Assembly (NCBI GenBank): GCA_019454835.1
Contig: JACFNP010000022.1
Location: forward strand, 15,967-49,825
Direction of reading: 5' to 3'
From: Rubellimicrobium sp.
GTDB lineage: Bacteria; Pseudomonadota; Alphaproteobacteria; Rhodobacterales; Rhodobacteraceae
Length of the DNA stretch: 33,859 nucleotides
The notes beneath the pieces were generated by a model. It made no database searches, was not told the DNA's origin, and saw only the letters and a list, made by a program, of their open reading frames with translations. Of this stretch, positions 1 to 9,261 are shown one piece after another (positions within the stretch are counted from its first letter, which is position 1; every line of letters starts with the position of its first letter). Both the position numbers and the translations under genes were made by a program.

Positions 1-54
1 GGGCGCAGGGTGCCGCGTGGATTGCCACGTCGGCTGCGCCTCCTCGCAATGACG
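1..54 (-). repeat. Type B palindromic repeat, truncated by the window edge
   Basis: This is the reverse orientation of the type B elements at 13618-13707 and 13813-13902: it shares the core GTGGATTGCCACGTCG and ends in CTCGCAATGACG. The distal half is missing because the window begins inside it. It is followed directly by a type A element, the same B/A pairing as in the large array. Confidence 0.8.
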
Positions 55-65
55 AGATTTGCCGC

Positions 66-150
66 CGTCATTGCGAGGCGCAAGCCGAAGCAGCCCCGAC
101 CGCTCACACATAACATCGGGGTTGCTTCGGCTCGCGCCTCGCAATGACGA
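66..150 (-). repeat. Type A palindromic repeat downstream of murD
   Basis: A palindromic element of about 85 bp with ends CGTCATTGCGAG and CTCGCAATGACG. Inner arms GAAGCAGCCCCGA and TCGGGGTTGCTTC flank an asymmetric centre, CCGCTCACACATAACA. The centre gives it a direction: it reads forward on the minus strand, as murD does. It lies between murD and whatever follows it, and could form a strong hairpin in RNA. Confidence 0.85.
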
Positions 151-185
151 AACGTGCCGCGCGCCCGGTTGCCCCGACCCGCCCC

Positions 186-1580
186 CTATGCCCGCATCAC
201 CTCGGCCACGAAATCCGCGCCCCTGGCCTCGAAATCGGGATACTGGTCGAAGCTCGCCGTCGCCGGGGCAAGCAGCACCACGTCGCCCGGTTCGGCCTCG
301 GCGCGGGCGCGGGCGACGGCATTGGCCATCGTGCCGCAGAGTTCGGCGGCCATCCCCGGCAGTTGCGCCGCGAAATGCGCCGGGTCGCGGCCGATCACAT
401 AGGCTTTCACCACCGATCCCAGACAGGGCGCCAGCGCCGCGACGCCGCCTTCCTTTTCCTGCCCGCCGCAAATCCAGCGGATGCGAGGAAAGGCCGCCAG
501 CGCGCGCGCGGCGGCATCGACATTGGTGGCCTTGGAATCGTTGACGAACACCACGCCGCCCCTTTCGGCCACGCGCTGCGAGCGGTGCGGCAGGCCCGGA
601 TAACCGGCCAGCGCAGGCTCGATCTCGCGCGGGGAAAGGCCCAGCGCCCGCACCACCGCCCAGGCGGCACAGGCGTTCTGGTGATTGTGGGCGCCGGGCA
701 GGTTCGGCGCGCCGCGCAGGTCCACGCTGGCCACCTGCCGCCCGCGCCGCCATTCGGCAAGAAACCCCTTGCGCGCCGCCACCGCCCAGCCAAAGCCCTC
801 GGGCTTCTCGCCGGTCACCACGCGGATCACCCGGTCGTCGGCGGGGCCTTCGCCCATCTGGTTGGCCAGAAACTGCCCCTCGGGTTCATCGGTGCCGATC
901 ACAGCCCGATCCGGCCCGCCCTGCGTGAACAGCCGCGCCTTGGCGGCGAAATAGCCGCCGCGCCCGCCGTGGCGTTCCAGATGGTCGGGCGACAGGTTGG
1001 TGAACACGGCAACGTCGGGGGTCAGCGCGCGGGCGAGTTCGGTCTGGTACGAGGACAGCTCCAGCACCACCACCTCATCCTCGCCCGGCGGGTCGAGGTC
1101 CAGCGCCCCGCGCCCGATGTTGCCGCCAAGCTGCGCCGGACGCCCGGTCGCGGTCAGGATATGGTGGATCAGCGCCGAGGTCGTGGACTTGCCGTTCGAC
1201 CCGGTGACCGCGACCACGCGCGGCGGAACGGAAAGGTTTTCCCATTCGGGCAGCGCGCAGGAGCGGAAGAACAGCCCGATGTCGTTGTCCACCGGCACAC
1301 CGCGCCGCAGGGCCTGCGCGATGGCCGGATGCGGCGCCGGGTAAAGATGCGCGATGCCCGGCGAGGTGACCAGCAGCGCCAGCCCCTCCCATGCGCGGTC
1401 GCGGGTCAAGTCGGCGGTGGCAAAGCCCTCGCCTTCGGCCTGCGCCCGCGCAGAGTCGCGGTCGTCCCAGACCAGCACCCCGGCGCCACCCGCGCGCAAC
1501 GCCAGCGCCGCGCTGCGCCCCGAGCGGCCCCAGCCCAGCACGCCGACCTTCAGACCCTGAACGCCCCTGACTGGAATCAT
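186..1580 (-). CDS. murD: UDP-N-acetylmuramoylalanine--D-glutamate ligase
   Basis: A cytoplasmic ATP-dependent ligase that adds D-glutamate to UDP-MurNAc-L-Ala during peptidoglycan precursor synthesis. The 464-residue product has the family's usual length. It starts with a Rossmann-like segment ([10 protein letters not shown]), carries the Mur-ligase ATP loop [11 protein letters not shown], the central [11 protein letters not shown] and FVNDSKATN motifs, and ends with the typical [17 protein letters not shown] block. The frame is open further upstream, but that stretch is translated palindromic repeat. The ATG at 1580 is preceded by GGAG at good spacing and begins [12 protein letters not shown], so I chose it. 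It is the last dcw gene in the window. A gap of about 245 bp with repeats separates it from mraY, which is unusual for this tightly packed cluster. ftsW and murG would be expected beyond position 1. Confidence 0.96.
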   Translation of the reverse strand: MIPVRGVQGLKVGVLGWGRSGRSAALALRAGGAGVLVWDDRDSARAQAEGEGFATADLTRDRAWEGLALLVTSPGIAHLYPAPHPAIAQALRRGVPVDNDIGLFFRSCALPEWENLSVPPRVVAVTGSNGKSTTSALIHHILTATGRPAQLGGNIGRGALDLDPPGEDEVVVLELSSYQTELARALTPDVAVFTNLSPDHLERHGGRGGYFAAKARLFTQGGPDRAVIGTDEPEGQFLANQMGEGPADDRVIRVVTGEKPEGFGWAVAARKGFLAEWRRGRQVASVDLRGAPNLPGAHNHQNACAAWAVVRALGLSPREIEPALAGYPGLPHRSQRVAERGGVVFVNDSKATNVDAAARALAAFPRIRWICGGQEKEGGVAALAPCLGSVVKAYVIGRDPAHFAAQLPGMAAELCGTMANAVARARAEAEPGDVVLLAPATASFDQYPDFEARGADFVAEVMRA

Positions 1581-1651
1581 GTCCGATCTCCGCTGCCGCG
1601 CCCGGCATAAGAGAGCGACGCGGGAAGGGAAAGGGCGCGGCGCCCGGCCCC

Positions 1652-1690
1652 GCGGATTGCTTCGTCGGCTGCGCCTTCTCACAACGACGG
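1652..1690 (-). repeat. Degenerate half repeat between mraY and murD
   Basis: GCGGATTGCTTCGTCGGCTGCGCC followed by a decayed TCTCACAACGACG resembles the right half of the palindromic elements, with several mismatches. It is probably a decayed or deleted copy next to the fuller element at 1700. Confidence 0.55.
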
Positions 1691-1699
1691 GGGTGTTCT

Positions 1700-1789
1700 C
1701 GTCACCCGCGAGGCGAAGCCGAAGCAACCCCGACCGCTCACACACACCATCGGGATTGATTCGTCGGCCATGCCTCCTCGCAATGACGG
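1700..1789 (-). repeat. Type A palindromic repeat inside the dcw cluster
   Basis: The left end is diverged (CGTCACCCGCGAGG), while the right end CTCGCAATGACG is intact. Inner arms are GAAGCAACCCCGA and ATCGGGATTGATTC, and the centre is CCGCTCACACACACC. It reads forward on the minus strand, in the direction of transcription, so it would be present in any mraY-murD transcript as a potential hairpin. Mismatches between the arms suggest an older copy. Confidence 0.8.
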
Positions 1790-1826
1790 GGATGAGCGCG
1801 GCACCCCCGCAATGACGGCTGAAGCC

Positions 1827-2909
1827 CTACCTCACCTTCAGCGTCGCCAAGCCGATCGCCGCCAGGATCATCGCGATGATCCAGAAGCGGATGACGATCT
1901 GCGGTTCGGACCAGCCCTTCTTCTCGAAATGGTGATGGATCGGCGCCATCAGGAAGATGCGCCGCCCGGTGCGCTTGAAGTAGCCGACCTGGATGATGAC
2001 CGACAGCGCCTCGACCACGAACAGGCCGCCGACGATGGCCAGCACGATCTCGTGCTTGATCGCCACCGCGACCGCACCCAGCGCGCCGCCCAGCGCAAGG
2101 CTGCCGGTGTCGCCCATGAACACCGCCGCGGGCGGCGCGTTGTACCACAGGAAGCCCATGCCGCCGCCGATCAGCGCGGTGCAGAAGATGATGATCTCGG
2201 CGGTGCCCGGCACGGCGTGGACGCCCAGGTCGGTGGCGATGGAGGTGGACCCCACCACATACGCGATGACCCCGAACGTCCCCGCCGCGATCATCACCGG
2301 CATGATCGCCAGCCCGTCCAGCCCGTCGGTCAGGTTCACCGCATTGGCGGCGCCAAGGATCACCACCACCGAAAACGGCACGTAGAACCAGCCCAGATGA
2401 ATGAGGACATCCTTGAACACCGGCACGGCAAGCTGCCCGGCCAGCGCCGCCGGGTGGTATTGCTCGACGAACCACGACGCCAGCGCCGCGACCACGACCC
2501 CGGCCAGAATGCGCACCCGGCCCGAAACCCCGGCGCTGCTCTGGCGCGCGATCTTGGCGTAGTCGTCGGCAAAGCCGATGCCAGCGAAGGCCAGCGTCAC
2601 CAGCAGCACCATCCAGACGAACGGGTTGTCGAGCCGCGCCCAGAGCAGCGTCGCCACCGTCAGCGCCGAGATGATGAGCAGGCCGCCCATCGTCGGCGTG
2701 CCCGCCTTGGCGAGATGCGACTCGGGGCCGTCGTTGCGGATCGGCTGGCCCTTGCCCTGACGGCGCCGCAGCACGTCGATGAGCGGGCGGCCGAAGATGA
2801 AGCCGAACACCAGCGCGGTCAGGAAGGCCCCGCCCGCCCGGAAGGTGATGTAGCGGAACAGATTGAAGACACCGCCGTCAGTGCCGAACGTGCTCAGCCA
2901 ATAGAGCAT
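1827..2909 (-). CDS. mraY: Phospho-N-acetylmuramoyl-pentapeptide transferase
   Basis: An inner-membrane enzyme that transfers phospho-MurNAc-pentapeptide to undecaprenyl phosphate, making lipid I. The 360-residue product is of normal length and has about ten hydrophobic segments. Diagnostic family blocks are present: TPTMGGLL near residue 92, the acidic pair in [18 protein letters not shown], and the histidine-rich cytoplasmic motif [11 protein letters not shown] near the C-terminus. The start MLYWLSTFG is the usual family N-terminus. Only three bases separate it from murF upstream, so the two are co-transcribed and probably translationally coupled. Confidence 0.97.
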   Translation of the reverse strand: MLYWLSTFGTDGGVFNLFRYITFRAGGAFLTALVFGFIFGRPLIDVLRRRQGKGQPIRNDGPESHLAKAGTPTMGGLLIISALTVATLLWARLDNPFVWMVLLVTLAFAGIGFADDYAKIARQSSAGVSGRVRILAGVVVAALASWFVEQYHPAALAGQLAVPVFKDVLIHLGWFYVPFSVVVILGAANAVNLTDGLDGLAIMPVMIAAGTFGVIAYVVGSTSIATDLGVHAVPGTAEIIIFCTALIGGGMGFLWYNAPPAAVFMGDTGSLALGGALGAVAVAIKHEIVLAIVGGLFVVEALSVIIQVGYFKRTGRRIFLMAPIHHHFEKKGWSEPQIVIRFWIIAMILAAIGLATLKVR

Positions 2910-2912
2910 CCC

Positions 2913-4331
2913 TTACCCCCTGCCCTTCCCGAGCACACGCAACCCGTCGACCAGACGCGACACCCGGCTGCCCTTGGAACCCTTCACCAGCACGACATCG
3001 CCCGGCCCGACCAGATGACGCAGCCCCGGCAGCATCTCGGCGGCGCTGCCTGCCCATTCGCCGCGCTTGCCAGCAGGCAGCGCGGCATGCAGCGCCGCCA
3101 TGCGCGGACCCACGCAATGAACGATGTCGATGGCGCCTATCGCCGGAGCGTCGGCAAGGGCGGCGTGCAGCACGTCCTCCTCGGGGCCAAGTTCCAGCAT
3201 GTCGCCAAGAATCGCCACGCGCCGCCCCGGCCCTGCCGGGGTGGCCTCGGCCAGCACCGCCAGCGCGGCGCCCATCGAGGCCGGGTTGGCGTTGAAGGCG
3301 TCGTCGATCAGGTCGAAGCTCGCGCCCTCGATCATCGCGTCGAGCACCACATGCTCGCGCCGCCCGCGCCCGGTCGGCGGCGACCATGCCGCCAGCGCCA
3401 TCAGCGCGCGGGCCTGATCGACGCCCAGCCGCTCGGCCGCCGCCAGAACTGCCAGCGCGTTGCGCAGGAAATGCCGCCCCTCGGCAGCGACCTTCACCAG
3501 AAAGGGCGTCCCGGCGGCCCTTCCCTCGCCCACGCTCGCCCCCGGCGTGACATGCAGCGACATCAGCCGCCACGCGCAATCCGCGCCCTCGCCGAAAGTG
3601 ACCGCCTGCACCCCGGCAGACCGCGCGGCGCCCAGCAGCACCGGGGTCTGCGGCAGGTCGCCGGGCAGGATGGCCACGCCGCCGGGTTCGATCCCGGCGC
3701 AGATCGTCGCCTTCTCGGCGGCGATGGCGTCGATGCCGCCGATCCCGGCGAACGCCTCGAGATGCGCGGGCGCGATGGTGGTGATGATCGCCACATGCGG
3801 GCGCGCCATGCGCGCCAACGGCGCGATCTCGCCGGGATGGTTCATGCCGATCTCGATGACCGCGAAATCCGCATCCTGCGGCAGCCGCGCCAGCGTCAGC
3901 GGCACGCCCCAGTGGTTGTTGTAGCTCGCCTCGGCCAGATGCACGGCGCCCGCTTCGGCCAGCGCCGCGCCCAGCATCGCCTTGGTCGAGGTCTTGCCCG
4001 CCGATCCCGTCACCGCCACGACCCGCGCCCGGCTGCGCGCCCGTCCGGCGCGGCCCAGCGCTTCAAGCGCGGCCTGCACATCGTCCACCAGCAGCAGCGG
4101 CGCATCCGCCGCCACGCCATCGGGCACCCGCGCCACCAGCGCCGCCGCCGCACCGGCGGCCAGGGCCGCGGCGACGAAATCATGTCCGTCGCGCACGTCG
4201 GTCAGCGCGACGAACAGGTCGCCGGGCCGGATGGTGCGGCTGTCGATCGAGACGCCGGTGGCCACCCAGTCGCCCGAGACCCGGCCCCCGGTCGCCGCCG
4301 CTGCTTCGGCGGCGCTCCACAGGCCGTTCAT
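2913..4331 (-). CDS. murF: UDP-N-acetylmuramoyl-tripeptide--D-alanyl-D-alanine ligase
   Basis: A cytoplasmic ligase that adds D-Ala-D-Ala to UDP-MurNAc-tripeptide, completing the pentapeptide. The 472-residue product has an N-terminal substrate domain (DSRTIRPGDLFVAL), the ATP loop VTGSAGKTSTKAML, EIGMNHPGEI, and the C-terminal DAFNANPASM and LGDMLELG blocks. Two starts are possible. ATG 4331 gives MNGLWSAAEAAAATGG, the usual family N-terminus. ATG 4388 overlaps the murE stop as ATGA but adds 19 low-complexity residues encoded largely by a hairpin-like motif. I prefer 4331, although its ribosome-binding site (GGGAG about 13 bases upstream) is distant. mraY follows after three bases. Confidence 0.94.
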   Translation of the reverse strand: MNGLWSAAEAAAATGGRVSGDWVATGVSIDSRTIRPGDLFVALTDVRDGHDFVAAALAAGAAAALVARVPDGVAADAPLLLVDDVQAALEALGRAGRARSRARVVAVTGSAGKTSTKAMLGAALAEAGAVHLAEASYNNHWGVPLTLARLPQDADFAVIEIGMNHPGEIAPLARMARPHVAIITTIAPAHLEAFAGIGGIDAIAAEKATICAGIEPGGVAILPGDLPQTPVLLGAARSAGVQAVTFGEGADCAWRLMSLHVTPGASVGEGRAAGTPFLVKVAAEGRHFLRNALAVLAAAERLGVDQARALMALAAWSPPTGRGRREHVVLDAMIEGASFDLIDDAFNANPASMGAALAVLAEATPAGPGRRVAILGDMLELGPEEDVLHAALADAPAIGAIDIVHCVGPRMAALHAALPAGKRGEWAGSAAEMLPGLRHLVGPGDVVLVKGSKGSRVSRLVDGLRVLGKGRG

Positions 4332-4384
4332 CCTTGTCGAAATACTCCCGCCGGAGGCCCCGGCCCGGACCGCGCGCCCGCCGG

Positions 4385-5881
4385 TCATGCGCGCGCCTCG
4401 AGCGCCGCCACCGCAATCGACGCCTGTTCGGCATCATCGAACGGATAGACCGTGGCGCCGACGATCTGGCCGGTCTCGTGGCCCTTGCCGCAGATCACCA
4501 GCGCATCGCCGGGGCCGAGCATGTCGACCCCGTGCAGGATCGCCGCCGCGCGGTCGCCGACCTCGAGCGGATCGCCGCCGCCCGCGCGCACGCCCGCAAT
4601 CACCGCCGCACGGATTGCAGCCGGGTCTTCGGAGCGCGGGTTGTCGTCGGTGACGATCACCGCATCCGCAGCCATGGCCGCAGCCCCCCCCATGAGCGGG
4701 CGCTTGCCGCGATCCCGGTCGCCGCCCGCGCCGATGATGGCGACGATGCGGCCCAGCACATGCGGGCGCAGCGCGGTGATGGCGGTCGCCACCGCGTCGG
4801 GGGTATGGGCGTAATCGACATAGACCGCCGCGCCGTTGGCGCGCCGGGCGGCAAGCTGCATCCGCCCGCGCACGCCGCGCAGAGAGGGCAGCGCGGCGAT
4901 GACCTCGTCGGCATCCTCGCCCGCGCCGATCACCAGCCCGGCGGCGACCAGCACGTTGGCGGCCTGAAAGCCGCCGACCAGCGGCAGGTGCACCTGATGC
5001 CCCTTGCCCTGCCAGGCGAACAGCATCTCCTGCCCCTGCGGGTCGAAGCGCTGCCCGACCAGCCGCAACCGCGCGCCCGGATCGCGCCCGGTGCCGATCA
5101 CCTCGATCCCGCGCGCCGCCGCGCGCGCCACGACCTCGGCGCCGTGGGGATCGTCGAGATTGACCACCGCAACGCCGTCCTCGGGCAGCAGGCGACCGAA
5201 CAGCCCCATCTTGGCGTCGAAATAGCTGTCCATGCTGGCGTGATAATCGAGATGGTCCTGCGTCAGGTTCGTGAACCCCGCCGCTGCGAGCCAGACCCCG
5301 TCGAGCCGCCGCTGGTCCAGCCCGTGCGAGGACGCCTCCATCGCCGCATGGGTCACGCCCTGCCGCGCGGCCTCGGAAAGCAGGCGGTGCAGCGTCAGCG
5401 GGTCGGGCGTGGTATGGCCCAGCGCCGCGCTCATCGCGCCCTCGACGCCGGTGGTGCCCAGATTGATGGCCGGATGGCCCAGCGCCTCCCAGATCATCCG
5501 CGCGAAGGTCGCCACCGAGGTCTTGCCGTTGGTCCCCGTCACCGCGACCATCGTGGCGGGCTGGGCGCCGAACCACAGCGCCGCCGCGCGCGCAAAGGCC
5601 GCGCGGGCATCCTGCGACAGCGCCACCGGCACCTCGGACGCGGCCAGCAGGTCGCCCGCGATCCCCTGCCCCCGCGCATCGGTCAGCACCGCCGCCGCCC
5701 CGGCGGCAAGCGCCGCGTCCATGAACCGCGCCCCGTGGCCGCCCGCACCCGGCAGCGCCGCGAACAGCATCCCCGGCCGCACCTGGCGGCTGTCGGCCGT
5801 CAGGCCCGAAAGCCGCAGGCCACCCGCGCCCGGCGCGGTCAGTCCCAGTTCGGCAAGGCTCGCCCCGTGCCCGTCCGCCAT
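4385..5881 (-). CDS. murE: UDP-N-acetylmuramoyl-L-alanyl-D-glutamate--2,6-diaminopimelate ligase
   Basis: A cytoplasmic ligase that adds the third stem-peptide residue. The 498-residue product shows the N-terminal GLTADSRQVRPGMLFAAL block, ATP loop VTGTNGKTSVATF, TTGVEG, EASSHGLDQRR, NLTQDHLDYHASM, YAHTPDAV and DDNPRSEDP. DNPR is the signature of meso-diaminopimelate selectivity, so a DAP-type peptidoglycan is expected. The frame is open 54 bases upstream, but ATG 5881 is preceded by GAGGGGGCCGAG and gives MADGHGASLAELGL, which fits the family. A gap of about 250 bp holding repeats separates it from ftsI. Confidence 0.97.
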   Translation of the reverse strand: MADGHGASLAELGLTAPGAGGLRLSGLTADSRQVRPGMLFAALPGAGGHGARFMDAALAAGAAAVLTDARGQGIAGDLLAASEVPVALSQDARAAFARAAALWFGAQPATMVAVTGTNGKTSVATFARMIWEALGHPAINLGTTGVEGAMSAALGHTTPDPLTLHRLLSEAARQGVTHAAMEASSHGLDQRRLDGVWLAAAGFTNLTQDHLDYHASMDSYFDAKMGLFGRLLPEDGVAVVNLDDPHGAEVVARAAARGIEVIGTGRDPGARLRLVGQRFDPQGQEMLFAWQGKGHQVHLPLVGGFQAANVLVAAGLVIGAGEDADEVIAALPSLRGVRGRMQLAARRANGAAVYVDYAHTPDAVATAITALRPHVLGRIVAIIGAGGDRDRGKRPLMGGAAAMAADAVIVTDDNPRSEDPAAIRAAVIAGVRAGGGDPLEVGDRAAAILHGVDMLGPGDALVICGKGHETGQIVGATVYPFDDAEQASIAVAALEARA

Positions 5882-5967
5882 CTCGGCCCCCTCGTCTTTG
5901 GCCCGGCCCCTACACCCCGCCGCCGCGCGCAGCAACCGGCGAGGGCCATCGGGCGCACGGCCTATTC

Positions 5968-6054
5968 GTCATTGCGAGGCGAAGCCGAAGCAACCCCGAC
6001 CGCTCACACGCAACATCGGGGTTGCCGCGTCGCCTGCGGCTCCTCGCAATGACG
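5968..6054 (-). repeat. Type A palindromic repeat between ftsI and murE
   Basis: Ends are CGTCATTGCGAG and CTCGCAATGACG. Inner arms GAAGCAACCCCGA and TCGGGGTTGC surround the centre CCGCTCACACGCAACA. It reads forward on the minus strand, along the dcw transcript. With the element at 1700 it is one of two palindromes inserted in otherwise overlapping dcw genes. Confidence 0.88.
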
Positions 6055-6063
6055 GGATTGGCA

Positions 6064-6086
6064 GGCTGCGCCGCCTCGCAATGACG
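6064..6086. repeat. Partial repeat end (solo terminus)
   Basis: GCTGCGCCGCCTCGCAATGACG matches only the right end of the palindromic element and follows a complete copy by ten bases. It looks like the leftover of a second copy, as would arise from deletion within a tandem pair. Confidence 0.6.
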
Positions 6087-6130
6087 AAACACGCCGCGCC
6101 CCCGCATACCCTGCACGACCGGGCCCGCCC

Positions 6131-7906
6131 CTAATCCGTGCCGGTCGGACGCAGGCCCAGAAGCGGCGCGACGCGGCGGATCACTTCGGTCGCCACGGGA
6201 ACCGCCGTCCAGCCTGCGGTGCGGCGCGGCTGCGGCCCCGAGGTCTCGACGGGTTCGTCCAGCGTGACGATCAGGACATAGCGCGGCGCCTCGGCGGGAA
6301 AGACGCTGGCGAAGGTGGCGAGGTTGCGGTTGGCCTGATAGCCGCCGCGCCCCGGCTTTTCCGCCGTGCCGGTCTTGCCGCCGATGGCATAGGCGCCGAT
6401 GTTGGCGAAGCTCGCGGTGCCGTCGGTCACGACCCGGCGCAGCATCATGCGCACCTGCGCCGAGGTTTCGGCGGACACCACCCGCTCGCCCGCAAGGGGC
6501 CGGTCCTGCCGCAGCAGCGTCGGCACCACCCGCGTGCCGCCGTTCACCAGCGACGCATAGGCCGCCGCCAGATGCAGCGGCGAGACCGAAATCCCGTGCC
6601 CGAAGCCCACGGTCAGCGTGGTCAGGTCGGACCAGTTCGACTGCACGATGGGCGCGCCGGTGGGCGCCTCGACCATCTGGAGCGGCACCGCCTCGGTCAG
6701 GCCCAGCGCGGTCAGGAAGGCGCGCTGCCGCACCGGGCCGATCATCTGCGCGATCCGCGCCGCACCGACGTTCGACGATTCGGCGATGACATCGGCAACC
6801 GTCATCTGGTTCGGCATCGCGTGGCTGTCGGTGATGCGAAAGCGCCCCCAGGTCAGCGGTCCGCGCGTCTCGATCATCGTCTCGGGGTTCACGAGGCCGA
6901 GGTCCAGCGCCTGCGCGGCGGCGAAGATCTTGAACACCGACCCCAGTTCGTAGACCCCCTGCATCGCCCGGTTGAACAGCGGGCTGTCGGCGGCGTCGCC
7001 GGTGGTCAGCGGCGCGGGGCGGTTGTTGGGGTCGAAATCGGGCAGGCTGGCCATGGCGACGATCTCGCCGGTCTGCACATCCATGAGAATGCCCGCCGCG
7101 CCGCGCGCGTTCATCACCACCATGCCGCCGTCGAGCACCTCTTCCATCGTCGCCTGCACGGTCAGGTCGATGGACAGCGCCAGCGGCTCGCCGCCCTCGG
7201 CGGGGTCACGCAGCCGGGTGTCGAAGAAGCGCTCGACACCGGCGGTGCCGATCACCTCGGCGCTGTTCACGCCCTCGCGGCCGTAGCCGTAGCCGCCAAG
7301 GATATGCGCGGCGACGGGGCCGTTGGGGTAAAGCCGCATCTCGCGCGGGCCGAACAGCAGGCCGGGATCGCCGATGTCGTGGACCGCCTGCATCTGTTCG
7401 GGGCTGATCTGGCGCCTGATCCACAGGAAGGTCCGCCCGCCGGTAAAGTCGCGCAGCAGGCGGCCCTGGTCGAGTTCGGGGAAGATGCGCGCCAGTTCGG
7501 TTGCGGCGCGTTCGGGATTCACCATCTGGCGCGGCTGCGCATACAGCGCATGGGTGTCGAAATTGGTCGCCAGAATCCGCCCGTTGCGGTCGGTGATGTC
7601 GGCGCGCTGGTTGATGATCGGGTTGCCGGTCGCCTCGGCCACGGGTTCCTCGGCGATGCTGGCCGCGATGATCGCCATGCGCCCGCCGATGGCGATGAAG
7701 CCGGCCACGAAGGTGAAGGCCAGCAGCATGAGCCGGAACTGCGCCCGGCTGCGAGCCTTGTCGCGCGTGGCCTCGTGGCGGCGGCGGCGCTGTTCGGCCT
7801 CGATGAGATCGGGGTTCTCGCCCGCCTCGCGCGCGCGCAGTATGCGCGCCAGCGGGCGCAGCGGGCTGCGGACGCCCGCGCCGGGATCGAAGCCTGCCGC
7901 GCTCAC
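6131..7906 (-). CDS. ftsI: Peptidoglycan D,D-transpeptidase FtsI (PBP3)
   Basis: The septal class B penicillin-binding protein of the divisome. The 591-residue product has a cytoplasmic N-terminal tail, one membrane anchor (about residues 60-80, LMLLAFTFVAGFIAIGG), a pedestal domain with RADITDRNGRILA, and a transpeptidase domain. The catalytic triad motifs are visible: SVFK with the nucleophile at Ser323, SSN at 377-379, and KTGTAEK starting at Lys511. The cytoplasmic tail is long and rich in Arg and Glu. The start overlaps the ftsL stop by four bases (ATGA), indicating translational coupling. It is followed by a repeat-containing gap before murE. Confidence 0.97.
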   Translation of the reverse strand: MSAAGFDPGAGVRSPLRPLARILRAREAGENPDLIEAEQRRRRHEATRDKARSRAQFRLMLLAFTFVAGFIAIGGRMAIIAASIAEEPVAEATGNPIINQRADITDRNGRILATNFDTHALYAQPRQMVNPERAATELARIFPELDQGRLLRDFTGGRTFLWIRRQISPEQMQAVHDIGDPGLLFGPREMRLYPNGPVAAHILGGYGYGREGVNSAEVIGTAGVERFFDTRLRDPAEGGEPLALSIDLTVQATMEEVLDGGMVVMNARGAAGILMDVQTGEIVAMASLPDFDPNNRPAPLTTGDAADSPLFNRAMQGVYELGSVFKIFAAAQALDLGLVNPETMIETRGPLTWGRFRITDSHAMPNQMTVADVIAESSNVGAARIAQMIGPVRQRAFLTALGLTEAVPLQMVEAPTGAPIVQSNWSDLTTLTVGFGHGISVSPLHLAAAYASLVNGGTRVVPTLLRQDRPLAGERVVSAETSAQVRMMLRRVVTDGTASFANIGAYAIGGKTGTAEKPGRGGYQANRNLATFASVFPAEAPRYVLIVTLDEPVETSGPQPRRTAGWTAVPVATEVIRRVAPLLGLRPTGTD

Positions 7907-8265
7907 AGCGGATCCTCCGCGTCACGCGGCGCCATGTCGGACGAGACCTGCGTTGCATCCAGAAGCGGGACATAGTCCTCGGGCCGGTCGGGGATCGCGT
8001 CCATCGCGGCGAAACTTTCGGGCATCAGCGGCACCAGCATCAGGCGCTGGTAGTTCAGGTTCACCAGATCGCGCAGTCGGTCGGGGCGGTTCAGATAGGC
8101 CCATTCGGCCTCGAGCATGTTGATGCGCGCGTGGGCGGCGCCGATCTGGCGGTTGAGGTCGCGCAACTCGCGCAAGGACGCCTGGGTGGCGTAGTTCTCC
8201 TGATAGGCCCAGAAGCCGAGGCCGAGGAAACTTGCGCCCGCAAGCAGATAGGCGAGACCTCTCAC
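7903..8265 (-). CDS. ftsL: Cell division protein FtsL
   Basis: A small bitopic divisome protein, thought to form a complex with FtsB and FtsQ and to help activate FtsWI. The 120-residue product has a very short cytoplasmic end, one membrane span (about residues 4-22), then a periplasmic helix with coiled-coil character ([36 protein letters not shown]). The [14 protein letters not shown] stretch is typical of alphaproteobacterial FtsL. FtsL sequences are weakly conserved, so the call also rests on position between rsmH and ftsI. It overlaps both neighbours by four bases. Confidence 0.93.
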   Translation of the reverse strand: MRGLAYLLAGASFLGLGFWAYQENYATQASLRELRDLNRQIGAAHARINMLEAEWAYLNRPDRLRDLVNLNYQRLMLVPLMPESFAAMDAIPDRPEDYVPLLDATQVSSDMAPRDAEDPL

Positions 8266-9254
8266 GACATGCCCTCCCTGAACACCGGCACCCCCAGCGC
8301 CACCGCGTCGATGTCGCGCGCAGGCGCCCCGGTGCGCCGCGCCATGCGCAGCCGCGCCGAACGGGCGCGCGGATTGGCGGCGATCTCGTCCTCGTCCGCA
8401 CCGCGCTTGCGCAGGACGATCTCGAATGTCGGATCGGGTTCGGCCACCGCAGGCCCGTGGCGGCTGCCGCGCCCCGCCTCGCCCGCGCGCGAGGCCATGA
8501 AGCGCTTCACCACGCGGTCCTCGAGCGAATGGAACGTGACCACGGCAAGGATGCCGCCGGGGCGCAGCGCGCGTTCGGCGGCCATCAGCCCGGCGACCAG
8601 TTCGCCGAATTCGTCGTTCACCGCGATGCGGATTGCCTGGAAGCTGCGCGTGGCGGGGTGATGCTGCCCCGGTTTCGGGCGCGGCAGGACCGAGGCCACG
8701 GTCTGCGCCAGCGCCAGCGTGCCGCTGAAGGGCCGCGCCGCCACGATGGCGCGGGCGATGCGGCGGGCGGCGCGTTCCTCGCCGTAAAGATACAGCAGGT
8801 CGGCCAGCGCCGCCTCGCCGAAGCCGTTCACGATATCCGCCGCCGTGCGCCCCTGCGCCCCCATGCGCATGTCGAGCGGGCCATCGTGGCGGAAGGAAAA
8901 CCCGCGTCCGGGCTGGTCGAGCTGCATCGACGAGACGCCGAGGTCCAGCACCACGCCGTCAAGCGGGCCGCCCGCATGGATGTCGAGTTCGGAGAAGCGC
9001 CCCTCGACCAGATGCAGCCTGTCGCCCCATCCGGGCGCCCAGCCTGCCGCCAGCGCCAGCGCGGCGGGGTCGCGGTCCACCGCCGTCACCCGCTCGGCCC
9101 CGGCCTCGAGCAGGGCGCGCGTGTAGCCGCCCGCGCCGAGGGTGCCGTCAAGCCAGTGCCCGCGCACCGGCGCGGTCGCCGCGATCAGCGGGCCGATCAG
9201 GACGGGGACATGCGGGGCAGGATCGGCGGGGCTGGCAGCTTCGGTCCCGGTCAT
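8262..9254 (-). CDS. rsmH: 16S rRNA (cytosine-1402-N4)-methyltransferase
   Basis: An S-adenosylmethionine-dependent enzyme that methylates N4 of C1402 in the 16S rRNA decoding centre (formerly mraW). The 330-residue product has [10 protein letters not shown] at the start, the SAM-binding motif [55 protein letters not shown], and the C-terminal [14 protein letters not shown] and [12 protein letters not shown] blocks, all standard for the family. It starts seven bases after the mraZ stop and overlaps ftsL by four bases. Confidence 0.97.
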   Translation of the reverse strand: MTGTEAASPADPAPHVPVLIGPLIAATAPVRGHWLDGTLGAGGYTRALLEAGAERVTAVDRDPAALALAAGWAPGWGDRLHLVEGRFSELDIHAGGPLDGVVLDLGVSSMQLDQPGRGFSFRHDGPLDMRMGAQGRTAADIVNGFGEAALADLLYLYGEERAARRIARAIVAARPFSGTLALAQTVASVLPRPKPGQHHPATRSFQAIRIAVNDEFGELVAGLMAAERALRPGGILAVVTFHSLEDRVVKRFMASRAGEAGRGSRHGPAVAEPDPTFEIVLRKRGADEDEIAANPRARSARLRMARRTGAPARDIDAVALGVPVFREGMS

Positions 9255-9261
9255 GGCGCGC

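Noticed and set aside
1581-1745. N-terminal extension of MurD
   Set aside because: The extra 55 codons translate repeat sequence; ATG 1580 has a good ribosome site and the family N-terminus.
1770-4448. Plus-strand open frame of 892 codons
   Set aside because: It is antisense to mraY and murF, His/Arg/Gln-rich with no domain, and typical of high-GC shadow frames.
4334-6052. Plus-strand open frame of 572 codons
   Set aside because: Antisense to murE and continuing into a repeat; no recognisable protein features.
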